Source: Synergistota bacterium (GTDB taxonomy: Bacteria > Synergistota > Synergistia > Synergistales > Synergistaceae). Taken from it: a stretch of 54,030 nt of DNA. The stretch covers positions 1 through 54,030 of the forward strand of contig JAEXGR010000038.1 in NCBI GenBank assembly GCA_023450745.1. The letters run 5' to 3'. The position numbers and the translations under genes are program-made. The notes under the pieces are model-generated. The model was given only the letters and a program-made list of their open reading frames with translations. It was not told the DNA's origin and made no database searches. Positions 33,826 through 43,188 of the stretch are shown one piece after another. Every line of letters begins with the position of its first letter. Position 1 is the first letter of the stretch.

Positions 33826-34821
33826 ATGAAGGTCTCAGAATTTTTTACGGGTAAGAGAATCCTCATCGCGATCGTTGTGGTGCTGATAGCCGGTTCTTCC
33901 ATCGCCATTTATTTTAAGGAAAAGCCCAAGGATAAATACGTCCGGGCCTCGGGAACGGTGGAGGTGACGCAGGTGCAGCTGGCGGCGCTTGCCGGCGGAC
34001 GGATAGAGGAGCTGGCGATAGAGGAGTCGGACCGCGTCAAAAAGGGCCAGTTTATCGCGCGCCTTTCGATGGACGGGGCGGACGACGAGGTGAAGATGGC
34101 GGAGGCGGCGCTCGCGGGCGCGCGGGCGCAGCTCGAAGAGCTGAAAAACGGTTTCCGCAAGGAGGATGTTTCGCGGGCGCGGGCCGAGCTCGCCGCGCGC
34201 AAGGTTCAGTACGAGCAGGCCCGGCGCGACGAAAAACGCTTCGCGGCGCTGGCGGCCGACGGCGTGGTGGCGGCGCGCGACGCCGAGCTTTACGCGGAGG
34301 CGGCGAAGGCCTCCTATAACGCGATGAAGGCGGCCGCCGACCAGGCGCGCCTGTTGGAAAACGGCATGCGCCCCGAGCAGATCGCGGCGGCGGAGGCCAA
34401 TGTCGCGCGCGCCGAATCCGCCTGCAAGAGAGCCAGGACCCTCGTGGGCTATAAAGAATTTTACTCGCCCGCCGACGGCGTCGTGCTGACGAAGAATTAC
34501 CAGATAGGCGACGTCGTGAACGCCGGCGCGCCGATTGCCACCCTCGGCGATATGGAGGACTGCTGGGTTAAGCTCTATATCCCTTCGACGCAGCTCGGCC
34601 TCGTCAAACTGGGCGCGAAGTGCAACGTCTATGTCGACCCCTTCCCTAAGCGCGCCTTCGAGGCCACCGTCACCGAGGTGAATCAGCAGGCCGAATATAA
34701 CCCGCGCATGTCGCTGACGCAGAACGAGCGCGCGAATATGGTCTTCTGGATCAAGATCTCAATTAAAGATACGGAGGGCGTCATCAAGCCCGGAATGCCG
34801 GCGGACGTCACGATATTATGA
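33826..34821 (+). CDS. HlyD-family membrane fusion protein of an ABC exporter
   Basis: The 331-aa periplasmic adaptor is anchored by one N-terminal helix (about 12-29). It has a lipoyl-like half (SGTVEVTQVQLAALAGGRIEEL, DRVKKGQFIARL), a long coiled-coil hairpin (about 85-200, rich in Ala/Glu/Arg), the second lipoyl half (FYSPADGVVLTKNYQIGDVVNAG) and a beta-barrel domain near NVYVDPFPKRAFEATVTEV. It resembles YbhG/EmrA. Its stop overlaps the following ATPase start (ATGA). It would bridge the inner-membrane permease and the TolC-like protein encoded at the end of this operon. Confidence 0.9.
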   Translation: MKVSEFFTGKRILIAIVVVLIAGSSIAIYFKEKPKDKYVRASGTVEVTQVQLAALAGGRIEELAIEESDRVKKGQFIARLSMDGADDEVKMAEAALAGARAQLEELKNGFRKEDVSRARAELAARKVQYEQARRDEKRFAALAADGVVAARDAELYAEAAKASYNAMKAAADQARLLENGMRPEQIAAAEANVARAESACKRARTLVGYKEFYSPADGVVLTKNYQIGDVVNAGAPIATLGDMEDCWVKLYIPSTQLGLVKLGAKCNVYVDPFPKRAFEATVTEVNQQAEYNPRMSLTQNERANMVFWIKISIKDTEGVIKPGMPADVTIL

Positions 34822-35744
34822 CGGCGGCCGCAGAGGGCCCCATCCTCTCCTACCACGGCGTGACAAAAAGATTCGGCGCGGCGCGCGCCCTTGACGGCGT
34901 GGACCTGGAGATAAAAAGGGGCGAGATATTCGGCTTCATCGGCCCCGACGGGGCGGGCAAGACGACGATGATGCGCATCGCGATGGGCATCATCAACCCC
35001 GACGGCGGCGAATGTTCGCTGCTCGGTTCGGCGGACAGGCGCAAGGCCCGCGTCATGGCGGGTTATGTGCCGCAGCTTTTCAGTCTTTATATGAATATGA
35101 GCGTCATGGAAAATATCAACCTCTTCGGCTCGCTTTACGGCAAGCCCGCGAAGGAGGTCGAGGCGCGCGCGGAATATATTTTGTCCCGCGTCGGGCTCTG
35201 GGGCTTCCGCGACCGCTTTGCGGGAAATCTCTCCGGCGGCATGAAGCAGAAGCTGGCGCTGGCGATCGGCCTGCTCAACACGCCGGAGATACTGCTGCTC
35301 GACGAACCGACGACTGGCGTCGATCCGGTGGCGCGCCGCGAGTTCTGGGCGCTTCTCTACCAGTTCAACCACGAGGGGCTGACGATTGTGGTCAGCACGC
35401 CCTATATGGACGAGGCGGAGCTCTGCACGCGCAAATTGTTTCTCAGCGACGGGAGGATACTGGACGTCGGCGCTACGGGCGAACTGCTTTCACGCTATCC
35501 CTACCGGCTGCTGAGCCTTGACAGCGGCAGCCGCGAAGTGAGGGACTGGCTCGCGGGCCGGCCGCACATCGTGGACGCCAACATGTTCGGCTCCCAATAC
35601 CATATCGTCACGGACGACGCGGAGGGCGCGCGCCGCGTCATCGGCGAGGCCTTCAAAGAACACGGCGCCCCGCTGCCGGACATGCGCGCCATCGAGCCGG
35701 GGCTCGAGGATCTCTTCGTCGCCTTCGCGGGAAAGGAACGTTAA
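34818..35744 (+). CDS. ABC transporter ATPase, first of a pair (YbhF N-half-like)
   Basis: The 308-aa ATPase has Walker A GPDGAGKTTMM, signature LSGGMKQKLALA and Walker B EILLLDEPTTGVDP. The switch (H-loop) position, normally His, reads as Pro in VVSTPYMDEAE, so this nucleotide site may be catalytically weakened. In E. coli YbhF two such ATPase halves are fused in one protein; here they are separate genes 1 base apart. The C-terminal 80 residues form the accessory domain common to drug-export ATPases of this type. It is probably partnered with the next ATPase as a heterodimer. Confidence 0.9.
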   Translation: MTAAAEGPILSYHGVTKRFGAARALDGVDLEIKRGEIFGFIGPDGAGKTTMMRIAMGIINPDGGECSLLGSADRRKARVMAGYVPQLFSLYMNMSVMENINLFGSLYGKPAKEVEARAEYILSRVGLWGFRDRFAGNLSGGMKQKLALAIGLLNTPEILLLDEPTTGVDPVARREFWALLYQFNHEGLTIVVSTPYMDEAELCTRKLFLSDGRILDVGATGELLSRYPYRLLSLDSGSREVRDWLAGRPHIVDANMFGSQYHIVTDDAEGARRVIGEAFKEHGAPLPDMRAIEPGLEDLFVAFAGKER

Positions 35745-35745
35745 A

Positions 35746-36750
35746 ATGCCTCCCATCGTGGTGCAGACGGAACACCTGACAAAAAAATTCGGCAGCTTCA
35801 CCGCCGTCGACGACCTGAACATGTCTATCGAAGAGGGAGAGGTTTACGGCTTCCTCGGCCCCAACGGGGCGGGGAAATCGACGACCATCAGAATGCTCTG
35901 CGGCCTGCTCGCCCCCACCTCGGGCAAGGGGCTGGTTCTCGGGATGGACCTCGCCTCGAACGGGCAGCGGCTGAAGGAAAAGATCGGCTATATGTCTCAG
36001 AAGTTCTCGCTCTATCCAGAGCTCTCCGTGCTGGAAAACCTGAACCTTTACTCGGGGCTCTACGGCCTCACGGGCGCGGAGAAGAAAAGACGTATCGACG
36101 AGATGATCGCGCTCGCGGGGCTTGCAGGACGCGAGGACGAGCCCACCGCCTCGCTTTCGGGCGGCTGGCGGCAGAGGCTGGCCCTCGGCTGCGCCATCCT
36201 CCATAAGCCGAAGATCCTCTTTCTCGACGAGGCGACGAGCGGCGTCGACCCCAAGGCGCGCCTGCTCTTCTGGGATATCATCTACGACCTCGCCGCGGCG
36301 GGCACCACCGTGATGGTCACCACCCATTTTATGGACGAGGCGGAGCACTGCAACAAGGTCGCCTTCATCTATTATGGCAGGCTGATCGCCGACGATTCGC
36401 CGGATAATCTCAAGAAAAAGATTCCCGGCAAGCTCTACGAGGTGTCGGCGGACGACCCGATGGCGCTGCTCGCGAAGGTGCAGGCGGGAGAGGGCGGCCC
36501 GATGATCGACGCCTACTTCTTCGGCGACAAGGTGCACCTGCTCGTCGCGCGGGAGCGGGAGATAACCGCGGAGGGCGTCTTCGCGAACAGTAAAATAGAA
36601 CGTATCGAACAGTCGATGGAGGATGTCTTCGTCTACCTTGTCAAGTCCCACGCGGGCGACGACTTAGGCGACGGGCGCATCTCCGGAATTGGCAAGATCA
36701 CCACGGCCGCTTCGCAAACGGTAAGCGTGAAAAAAGAGGGGACAAAATGA
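35746..36750 (+). CDS. ABC transporter ATPase, second of a pair (YbhF C-half-like)
   Basis: The 334-aa ATPase has canonical Walker A GPNGAGKSTTI, the Q-loop in YMSQKFSLYPELSV, signature LSGGWRQRLALG, Walker B KILFLDEATSGVDP and an intact H-loop His in VTTHFMDEAEH. The C-terminal extension is similar to that of the first ATPase, plus a short tail. It starts 1 base after the preceding gene and overlaps the permease start by 4 bases. It should supply the competent ATP site of the exporter. Confidence 0.92.
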   Translation: MPPIVVQTEHLTKKFGSFTAVDDLNMSIEEGEVYGFLGPNGAGKSTTIRMLCGLLAPTSGKGLVLGMDLASNGQRLKEKIGYMSQKFSLYPELSVLENLNLYSGLYGLTGAEKKRRIDEMIALAGLAGREDEPTASLSGGWRQRLALGCAILHKPKILFLDEATSGVDPKARLLFWDIIYDLAAAGTTVMVTTHFMDEAEHCNKVAFIYYGRLIADDSPDNLKKKIPGKLYEVSADDPMALLAKVQAGEGGPMIDAYFFGDKVHLLVAREREITAEGVFANSKIERIEQSMEDVFVYLVKSHAGDDLGDGRISGIGKITTAASQTVSVKKEGTK

Positions 36751-37880
36751 ACTGGGAACGAATGCACGCACTGATAGTAAAAGAATTCATACAGCTCATG
36801 CGCGACCGCATCACGCTGGCGATAGTCGTCTTCATGCCGCTGGCGCAGCTGCTCATCTTCGGCTTCGCCATCAACACCGACATCAAGCATCTGCCCACCG
36901 TCATCTTCGACCAGTCGCGCACGCAGGAGAGCCGCGCGATGGTAAACAGCCTCACCTCGAGCAACTACTTCGACGTGGTGAGATACGCCGGCAGCGTCAA
37001 AGAGGTGGACGAAACGGTCGAGTCGGGCCGCGCGAAGGTGGGCATCGTCTTTCCGCCTGATTACGCGAGCCGCATAAAGGGCGGCCGTCAGACCTCGGTG
37101 CAGGTGATCATCGACGCCACCGACAATCTCAGCGCCTCCTCGGCGCTCGCCGCGGCGCAGACCGTCGGCATGCTCAAATCGCAGGAAATATTGGCGGAAA
37201 AGTTTTCGCGCCTCGGCGTTAAAATACCGCAGCAGGCGGTCGATATGCGAATCCGACTCTGGTACAATCCCGACTTCATCACCTCGTGGTATATCGTGCC
37301 CGGCATCATGGGCATGCTGCTCACCATAACCCTCATCTCAATGATGTCGATGGCGATCGTCCGCGAGAGCGAGCAGGGGACGCTGGAACAGCTGCTCGTG
37401 ACGCCGATGAAGATCTGGGAGCTGCTGTTTTCCAAGATCATCCCCTACATCGTCGTCGGCTACGTACAGGTATTCATCTCCATCGTGGTCGGCATCTTCG
37501 TCTTCAACATGCCCTTCCTCGGGAGCATCACGCTCTTCTACTTCCTCACCTTCTTCTACGTGGCGGCGAGCCTCTCGCTGGGAATCATGATCTCCTGTTT
37601 CGCGCAGAATCAGACGCAGGCGCTGCAGATGTCGGTGTTTATCATCCTGCCGAGCGTGCTTCTCTCGGGCTTCGTCTTTCCGCTTGAATCGATGCCTCTC
37701 GGTTTCCGCTACCTGGGCGAGTGTCTGCCGATAACGTATTACATCAGCCTCTCGCGCCAGATAATCCTCAAGGGCGGCGGCCTCGAATATGTCTGGCAGG
37801 ATACGCTGGCGCTCATCGCCTACATCGCGGTGATGTTCACGGCCTCGATCCTGATGTTTAAAAAGCGCTTCGTCCCGTAG
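36747..37880 (+). CDS. ABC-2 type permease (YbhS/YhhJ-like)
   Basis: The 377-aa permease has an N-terminal membrane helix (about 20-45), a periplasmic domain of about 120 residues (including VIFDQSRTQESRAMVNSL) and five C-terminal helices (about 175-375). It carries the ABC-2 signature around EQGTLEQLLVTPMKIWELLFSKIIPY, where the ATPase couples. The family exports drugs, lipids or dyes. Only one permease gene is present, so the channel is presumably a homodimer, unlike the YbhS/YbhR heterodimer. Confidence 0.92.
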   Translation: MNWERMHALIVKEFIQLMRDRITLAIVVFMPLAQLLIFGFAINTDIKHLPTVIFDQSRTQESRAMVNSLTSSNYFDVVRYAGSVKEVDETVESGRAKVGIVFPPDYASRIKGGRQTSVQVIIDATDNLSASSALAAAQTVGMLKSQEILAEKFSRLGVKIPQQAVDMRIRLWYNPDFITSWYIVPGIMGMLLTITLISMMSMAIVRESEQGTLEQLLVTPMKIWELLFSKIIPYIVVGYVQVFISIVVGIFVFNMPFLGSITLFYFLTFFYVAASLSLGIMISCFAQNQTQALQMSVFIILPSVLLSGFVFPLESMPLGFRYLGECLPITYYISLSRQIILKGGGLEYVWQDTLALIAYIAVMFTASILMFKKRFVP

Positions 37881-37978
37881 GGCGCGGCGGACGCCCCGCG
37901 CAGGCGGAACAGGCGTCGGAGTTTTCGCGATGATCCTTTAAATTTCTGGAGGCATAAGCAGGGGAAAGGACGGATAAA

Positions 37979-39346
37979 ATGCTTATCAAAAAAATAATTA
38001 TGGCATTTCTGATAATCTCGCTCGCGGCGGGAGGCGCGGCGGCAGCCGGCGCGCCCCTGTCCGCGGACGAAGCGCCGGACGCCGCATCCGCCGTCGCCGC
38101 CGACGACGGCACGCTTGCGGAGCTGCTGATCAAGGCCGCGGCCCATAACCCGCAGATCGCGGCGGCGCGGCAGCGGACGGCGGGCGTCGAGGCGCAGGTC
38201 GCGCAGGCGCGGGCGAAGATGGGGCCCAAAGCCTCGGCGGGCATGGGGGCGCTCTGGCAGCGCGACGGGATTTCGACAAACGTCGATGTGCTCGGCCGCT
38301 CGCTGAACGTGCCGATCTTAGGCTCGCATACCTATGCGGCGGCCGTCGGGCTGACGCAGGTCATTTATGCCGGAGGTTCTCTTGCGGCGCAGAAACAGGC
38401 CGCGCAGCTCGCGCGCGACGCCGCGGAGGCGCAGGAAAGACGCACGGAACAGGGCGTGGCCAACGCTGTGCGCCGCGCCTATTACGCGCTGCGCTGCGCG
38501 CAGGCCAAAGAGCTGGTGGCGCAAGAGGCGGTCTCGCTCTCTAAAAACCACATGGCGCAGGCTGAAAAGCTCTTTCAGGCCGGCGTCGTGGCGAAGAACG
38601 ACGTGCTGCGCAGCAAGGTCGCGGTCGCCTCGGCGGAACTCGACCTCATCAGGGCCCAGAACGGCAGCGCCGTCGCGCTTACGGCCCTGCGCCGCGCCGT
38701 GGGGGCGGAGCTGCCCGGCGAGCTGTCCGAGACGCGCCCGCTGAATAAAATATTTCCCCAGGTGGCGGGTCAGCCGCCGCGCGGCCTCTCTGAAACGGCC
38801 GTGGAGGCCGCTTTCGACCGGCGCGAAGAGCTGAAGGTCTATTCGCTGCTCAGCCGGCAGGCGGAAAAACTCGCGCGCGCCGCGCAGGGGCAGCTGCTGC
38901 CGCAGATACTCGGCGCGGTCGGCTATGTGGCCGCCGACGATAAATTTTTCCCCAGCGAACAGAGCGAACCGGTGGCGGCCATCGGCCTCTACTGGAACTT
39001 CTACGACAGCGGCGAGATGCGCGCCAAGACCGCCGAAGCCAGAGCGAAGGCGAAGGAGCTGCTCTATCAGCTCGACGATATGAAAAACGCCATCCGCATG
39101 GAGGTGACGCGGGCGGGGCTTGACCTGCGGTCGGCTGAAAGCCGCCTTTCCGTCGCCGCGCGGCAGGTCAGCGAGGCCCGCGAGGATTACCGGATCGCCC
39201 AGCGCCGCTACGCGGAGAGCGTCGGCACCAATCTTGACACGCTCGACGCGCGCCTGGCGCTGACGAACAGCATGACGGAGCTCGCCACGGCGATGTACGA
39301 TATCAAGACGGCGGAGGCCGACTTGCGCTACGCGCTCGGAGAATAA
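37979..39346 (+). CDS. TolC-family outer-membrane efflux protein
   Basis: The 455-aa precursor has a signal peptide (about 1-25, ending AAAAGA). Two internally similar halves follow, each of long Ala/Gln-rich helices typical of TolC: LLIKAAAHNPQIAAARQRTAG at the start, AVRRAYYALRCAQAKELVAQEAV, and YRIAQRRYAESVGTNLDTLDARLAL near the end. It would form the outer-membrane duct for the upstream MFP/ABC components. A 98-base gap separates it from the permease, with AAAGGA before the ATG and no visible terminator, so it is probably in the same operon. Confidence 0.9.
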   Translation: MLIKKIIMAFLIISLAAGGAAAAGAPLSADEAPDAASAVAADDGTLAELLIKAAAHNPQIAAARQRTAGVEAQVAQARAKMGPKASAGMGALWQRDGISTNVDVLGRSLNVPILGSHTYAAAVGLTQVIYAGGSLAAQKQAAQLARDAAEAQERRTEQGVANAVRRAYYALRCAQAKELVAQEAVSLSKNHMAQAEKLFQAGVVAKNDVLRSKVAVASAELDLIRAQNGSAVALTALRRAVGAELPGELSETRPLNKIFPQVAGQPPRGLSETAVEAAFDRREELKVYSLLSRQAEKLARAAQGQLLPQILGAVGYVAADDKFFPSEQSEPVAAIGLYWNFYDSGEMRAKTAEARAKAKELLYQLDDMKNAIRMEVTRAGLDLRSAESRLSVAARQVSEAREDYRIAQRRYAESVGTNLDTLDARLALTNSMTELATAMYDIKTAEADLRYALGE

Positions 39347-39368
39347 AAGGGCGGGGAATAAAAGAAGA

Positions 39369-39405
39369 GCGGCGGCAAAAGAATTTGCCGTTTCGCCGCC
39401 GCCGT
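39369..39405 (+). terminator. Possible terminator after the TolC-like gene
   Basis: CGGCAAA pairs with TTTGCCG around 4 bases and is followed by TTT. An outer GCGGCGGC/GCCGCCG pairing is also possible. It lies between convergent genes. Confidence 0.5.
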
Positions 39406-39429
39406 CTGGGATATTCCGCGCCCCCGCCG

Positions 39430-40341
39430 TTAACCCGCCGTTTCGTCCGTCTTGGCGGCGCGGGCGGACTGCTTTCTTATCGCGGGGATGGCCTCCACGG
39501 AGACGACTCCGGCGAGGATGAGCGCGGAGGCGATAAAGATGCGCCAAGTCATCGGTTCGCCGATGAAGAGGACGCCGATGACGCTGCCGAAGATGCCCGA
39601 GGTTGAAAGAAGTATCGCGACGTGCGTCGAGGTGGTGTATTTCTGCGCGACGGTCTGGAGAACGAGGGTCAGCGCGAAGCCGACGGTGCCCGCGTAAATT
39701 ACCGCCGCCCATGTCGCGCCGCTGAGGCTCGCCGGTATCGGCTCGAAGAGGAGGGCCGCGGCGGAGGCGAGGATCATGCCGCCGCAGGCCTGCCAGCAGG
39801 CGAGGCCACAGGGGTCGGCGCCCGCGACGAATCGCTGCACGAGCAGGATGTAGGCGGTGACGAACAGCATCGCGCCGGCGGAGAGCAGGTCGCCGACGTT
39901 TACCGAAAAGCCGCCGTCAAGGACGAGTCCCGCCATGCCCGCGGCGCAGAGGGCGACGGAGGCGATGACGTGCCAGCCGGGGAATTTTTTCGTCAGCAGC
40001 CAGACGGAGAGCGGTACGAAGACGACGGACATGGAGATGATGAAGGACTGGTTGCCCGCGGTGGTATATAACAGGCCCACCGCTCCCGCGAGGTAGGCGC
40101 AGGTGAAGACCATGCCGGTGAAGGTTCCCGCGGCCTGTGCGCGGCGGTCCATCGCCATCGCCCTTTTGCCGAAGATGAGCATGACGGCGACCCAGGCGAT
40201 GATGAAGCGCAGCGCGCAGAACCAGAAGGGGGTTATCCCCGCCAGCGCGTCGCGGATGACGACGTTCGTCGCGCCCCATATCAGGGCGACGAGGAGGACG
40301 GCGAGATCGCCGATTATCATTTGCCTTCGTTTCACATCCAT
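39430..40341 (-). CDS. EamA/DMT-superfamily transporter
   Basis: The 303-aa protein has ten predicted membrane helices as two five-helix EamA repeats (about 10-140 and 155-290). Typical features are ALIWGATNVVIRDAL near the start, and in the second half QTVAQKYTTSTHVAILLSTSGIFGSVIGVLFIGEP, the usual end-of-repeat motif. Substrates of this family are small metabolites and cannot be read from sequence. It is a single minus-strand gene, convergent with the exporter operon. Confidence 0.9.
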   Translation of the reverse strand: MDVKRRQMIIGDLAVLLVALIWGATNVVIRDALAGITPFWFCALRFIIAWVAVMLIFGKRAMAMDRRAQAAGTFTGMVFTCAYLAGAVGLLYTTAGNQSFIISMSVVFVPLSVWLLTKKFPGWHVIASVALCAAGMAGLVLDGGFSVNVGDLLSAGAMLFVTAYILLVQRFVAGADPCGLACWQACGGMILASAAALLFEPIPASLSGATWAAVIYAGTVGFALTLVLQTVAQKYTTSTHVAILLSTSGIFGSVIGVLFIGEPMTWRIFIASALILAGVVSVEAIPAIRKQSARAAKTDETAG

Positions 40342-40469
40342 TGACAGACCTCTTCCCTTTGCAGCGTGATTTAAACTAGGTTATTTTATACCATATATCA
40401 CGGGAAGCGATTGTGCGGAAATGAGAAAATGCCTTGGCGTGAATCTCATCGCGTTGTGCCTCTTGGACA

Positions 40470-40499
40470 TTTACAGATGTTAACAGAAGGGGCTATAAT
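40470..40499 (+). promoter_or_regulatory. Promoter of the diguanylate cyclase gene
   Basis: TTTACA (40470-40475) and a perfect TATAAT (40494-40499) are spaced by 18 bases. The predicted transcript would have a leader of about 115 bases. Confidence 0.65.
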
Positions 40500-40619
40500 T
40501 ATTTAATACGTTTGGCAATATGCAAAAAATAGTATGCGGGGAGATAGGCGTGAGGCCGGCGCGGACCGGAGATCCCTACTCTGGTTTTCAGCTTGCCTTG
40601 AAAAAGGGAGATAACGTCA

Positions 40620-42515
40620 ATGCTTAAAAGATACGCGGCTAAAGACCTTTATAACATTCTGGCAATACCGTCGTCTATCGCGCTGGCCGCCTTTATAAGC
40701 ATGCTGGTGTTCAGCGTCAGCATAACGCGGCAGACGGAGGAGAGCACCTTCTCCACGCTGATGGAATCCGCCCAGCAGCAGGTGATGCTCTTCAACGTAT
40801 CGATCGAGGGGCAGGTCAAGATGCTGGAGACGCTCGCGGACAGCCTCAGCACCAGCTTCAACTCCACCGGCGATCTGCGGGCGTTCCTCCCGCGCCTGGA
40901 GATGATGAAATATACCTCAAACTTCACCAATGTCGGCGTCGTCGGAAAAGACGGCGCGGGGTACATCGCCAGCGGCAACTACGTCAATATAAAAAACAGG
41001 GAATATTTTCAAGGGAGCATGCTCTATCAAACGGTCGTAGAGAAGGTCGATTCCGGGATCATCGCCAAGAGGCCGCGTTTTATCATCTCCGTGCCGATCA
41101 TCTCCGAAAATCGCGTCGTGGGGGTGCTCTTCGGCAGTTATGATTTTCCTCAATTCAAGGAGATCGCGAAGATTGACGCCTTCAAAGGCAGCAGCTACAG
41201 CTTTATCGTCGACGGCGGCGGCAACATCGTCGTCGGCACTGACAGCAACAGTTCCCTCCTCGGCGGCGAGGGCGAAGCGGGCACAGAGTACCGCCGCAAT
41301 TTTTTGGAGGTAATGAGAAAGAGCAAGATCGACAAAAGAGACTCCTTTGCGGAATTTATGGATAACTTCAAAGCGGAAAAAGGCGGGATGCTGGGCTTTT
41401 CCTTCAAGGGACACCGGCGTTACGCCGTCTACCAGCCGCTGGAAGTCAACGGCTGGATCTTGTTCAATATGGTAGACGCCTCGTTGGTCGACGCGCAGGC
41501 GAACCGGATATTGCGCGCCGCCTTTGTCGTCGTCGGGATCGTCGCCCTCTGCTCACTGCTTCTGATCTTCTGTATATATAGGCTGAACGCGAGAAAGAAT
41601 CAGGAGCTGCGCATAGAACAGGAGCGGCTGTACCAGAGCGAGGCGCTGTACCGCATCGCCGCCAATTTTTCCGACGCCGTGCTCCTCATCGCCAACGCGG
41701 CGGACGGCACGCTGATCTATAATAAAAATTTTAAAGAAAAATTCGGCTATGAGCCGCGTTTCCATAAATTCGCGGACCTGATGGGAAAGCTGCCGCAGCT
41801 GACCGCCGATGAAGACAAGGCGGAGGTGCGGAAATTTATCGACAACCTGAATACACAGGAGGGCGAACAGAGCTTCGAGTGCCGCGTGAAAACGCCTGAC
41901 GGCGGCCTGCTGTGGACGCGTTTTGAGTATGTGAAGATGTTCGACTCCGGCGAACGGCTGCAGCGCGTCGTCGTCCGCATGACGAATATCGACGAGGAAA
42001 AACGCAGCCTGCTGCGTCTCCAAAACCAGGCGGACAGCGACCCGCTCACGGGACTGCTGAACCGTAAGGCCGCCATCGCGCGGATAAAGGAGTTTCTTGC
42101 GACAAAGGGACGCTTGGGCGTCCACGCGCTGTTCGTCATCGACATCGATAACTTTAAAGAGATAAACGACCGTTTTGGCCACATGGAGGGAGACTTCGCG
42201 ATCACTACGCTGGCCGAGGCGATGCGTAAATTCTTTCGCGGCTCCGACATCGTCTCGAGGCTGGGAGGCGACGAGTTCATCGTCATGCTCAAGAACATCC
42301 GTTCCGCGGAGGCTGCGCTCTCAAAAGCCGGCGCGTTCTGCGCGTACGTGCGGGGGATGAAGACGCTCGATAAACAAAAATGTTCCCTCTCCGTCAGCGT
42401 CGGCGTCGCCGTCACCGCGGAGGGCGATAAAGACTTTGAAAGGCTCTACGCCGAGGGAGACAAGGCCCTTTACCGGGTGAAAACCGGCGGAAAAAACGGC
42501 TGCGCGCTGTTCTAA
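40620..42515 (+). CDS. Membrane diguanylate cyclase with Cache, PAS and GGDEF domains
   Basis: The 631-aa sensor has a membrane helix at about 14-34, an extracellular Cache-type sensory domain (about 40-300), a second helix (about 301-323), a PAS-like domain (about 340-455, with LYRIAANFSDAVLLIANAADG) and a C-terminal GGDEF domain (about 465-631). The active-site GGDEF is intact at residues 549-553. The inhibitory I-site RxxD is present as R540-G-S-D543, five residues upstream, so product feedback is expected. It should make cyclic di-GMP in response to an external ligand. It has its own promoter; no effector is adjacent, although an HD gene follows. Confidence 0.93.
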   Translation: MLKRYAAKDLYNILAIPSSIALAAFISMLVFSVSITRQTEESTFSTLMESAQQQVMLFNVSIEGQVKMLETLADSLSTSFNSTGDLRAFLPRLEMMKYTSNFTNVGVVGKDGAGYIASGNYVNIKNREYFQGSMLYQTVVEKVDSGIIAKRPRFIISVPIISENRVVGVLFGSYDFPQFKEIAKIDAFKGSSYSFIVDGGGNIVVGTDSNSSLLGGEGEAGTEYRRNFLEVMRKSKIDKRDSFAEFMDNFKAEKGGMLGFSFKGHRRYAVYQPLEVNGWILFNMVDASLVDAQANRILRAAFVVVGIVALCSLLLIFCIYRLNARKNQELRIEQERLYQSEALYRIAANFSDAVLLIANAADGTLIYNKNFKEKFGYEPRFHKFADLMGKLPQLTADEDKAEVRKFIDNLNTQEGEQSFECRVKTPDGGLLWTRFEYVKMFDSGERLQRVVVRMTNIDEEKRSLLRLQNQADSDPLTGLLNRKAAIARIKEFLATKGRLGVHALFVIDIDNFKEINDRFGHMEGDFAITTLAEAMRKFFRGSDIVSRLGGDEFIVMLKNIRSAEAALSKAGAFCAYVRGMKTLDKQKCSLSVSVGVAVTAEGDKDFERLYAEGDKALYRVKTGGKNGCALF

Positions 42516-42538
42516 TGCGCAAATATGCGCCCGGGGAT

Positions 42539-42567
42539 TTGCGCGGAAACATGGAAGAACTTATAAT
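42539..42567 (+). promoter_or_regulatory. Promoter of the HD-mnmA pair
   Basis: TTGCGC and a perfect TATAAT are separated by 17 bases, ending 33 bases before the HD gene start. The -35 lies in the right arm of a small GCGCAAAT/ATTTGCGC inverted repeat (42517-42544). Confidence 0.55.
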
Positions 42568-42600
42568 TAGGCCCATTAACGATCAACGGAGGGATATTTG

Positions 42601-43188
42601 ATGGGCAACGTGATTACAAGAGAGGCGGCCGTCGGGCTGCTTAAAAAATATAATAAAGAGGAGTTTCATCTGCTGCACGCGCTGACGGTGGAGGGCGTGA
42701 TGAGATGGTACGCGAACGACTTGGGATTTGCCGGCGAGGCCGACTACTGGGCGATGGTCGGGCTGCTGCATGACGTGGACTTTGAATGCTTCCCGGAGCA
42801 GCACTGCCAGAAGGCGCCGGAGCTCCTGCGCGAAATCGGCGCGGACGACGCGATGATCAAGTCTATTTGCAGCCACGGCTACGGCCTCTGCTCCGACATC
42901 AAGCCGGAACACCTGATGGAAAAGGTCCTCTTCGCCTCCGACGAACTGACGGGCTTGATCGGCGCCGCGGCGCTCATGCGCCCCTCGAAGAGCGTGCAGG
43001 ATATGGAGCTCAAGAGCCTCAAGAAAAAATACAAGGACAAAAAATTCGCCGCCGGCTGCTCGCGCGACGTCATCACGCAGGGCGCGGAGATGCTTGGCTG
43101 GGAGCTTGACGTCCTGCTCGACAAGACCCTCGAGGCCATGCGTTCCTGCGAAGCGGGCGTGGCCGCCGAGCTGGAAAGTATAAAATAA
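42601..43188 (+). CDS. HD-domain hydrolase
   Basis: The 195-aa protein has an HD-type phosphohydrolase domain: HALTVEGVMRWYA supplies the first His, GLLHDVDFE the HD pair, and ICSHGY the following His. Such stand-alone proteins act on nucleotides or phosphate esters, and the substrate is unknown. GGAGGG is 8 bases before ATG 42601. The gene is immediately followed by mnmA, whose TTG start comes directly after its stop, so the two are coupled. Confidence 0.85.
   Translation: MGNVITREAAVGLLKKYNKEEFHLLHALTVEGVMRWYANDLGFAGEADYWAMVGLLHDVDFECFPEQHCQKAPELLREIGADDAMIKSICSHGYGLCSDIKPEHLMEKVLFASDELTGLIGAAALMRPSKSVQDMELKSLKKKYKDKKFAAGCSRDVITQGAEMLGWELDVLLDKTLEAMRSCEAGVAAELESIK

Noticed and set aside
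38318..39712. Long antisense open frame (464 codons) opposite the TolC-like gene
   Set aside because: Arg/His/Leu-rich product typical of the complementary strand of a high-GC gene; the TolC product on the plus strand is clear.
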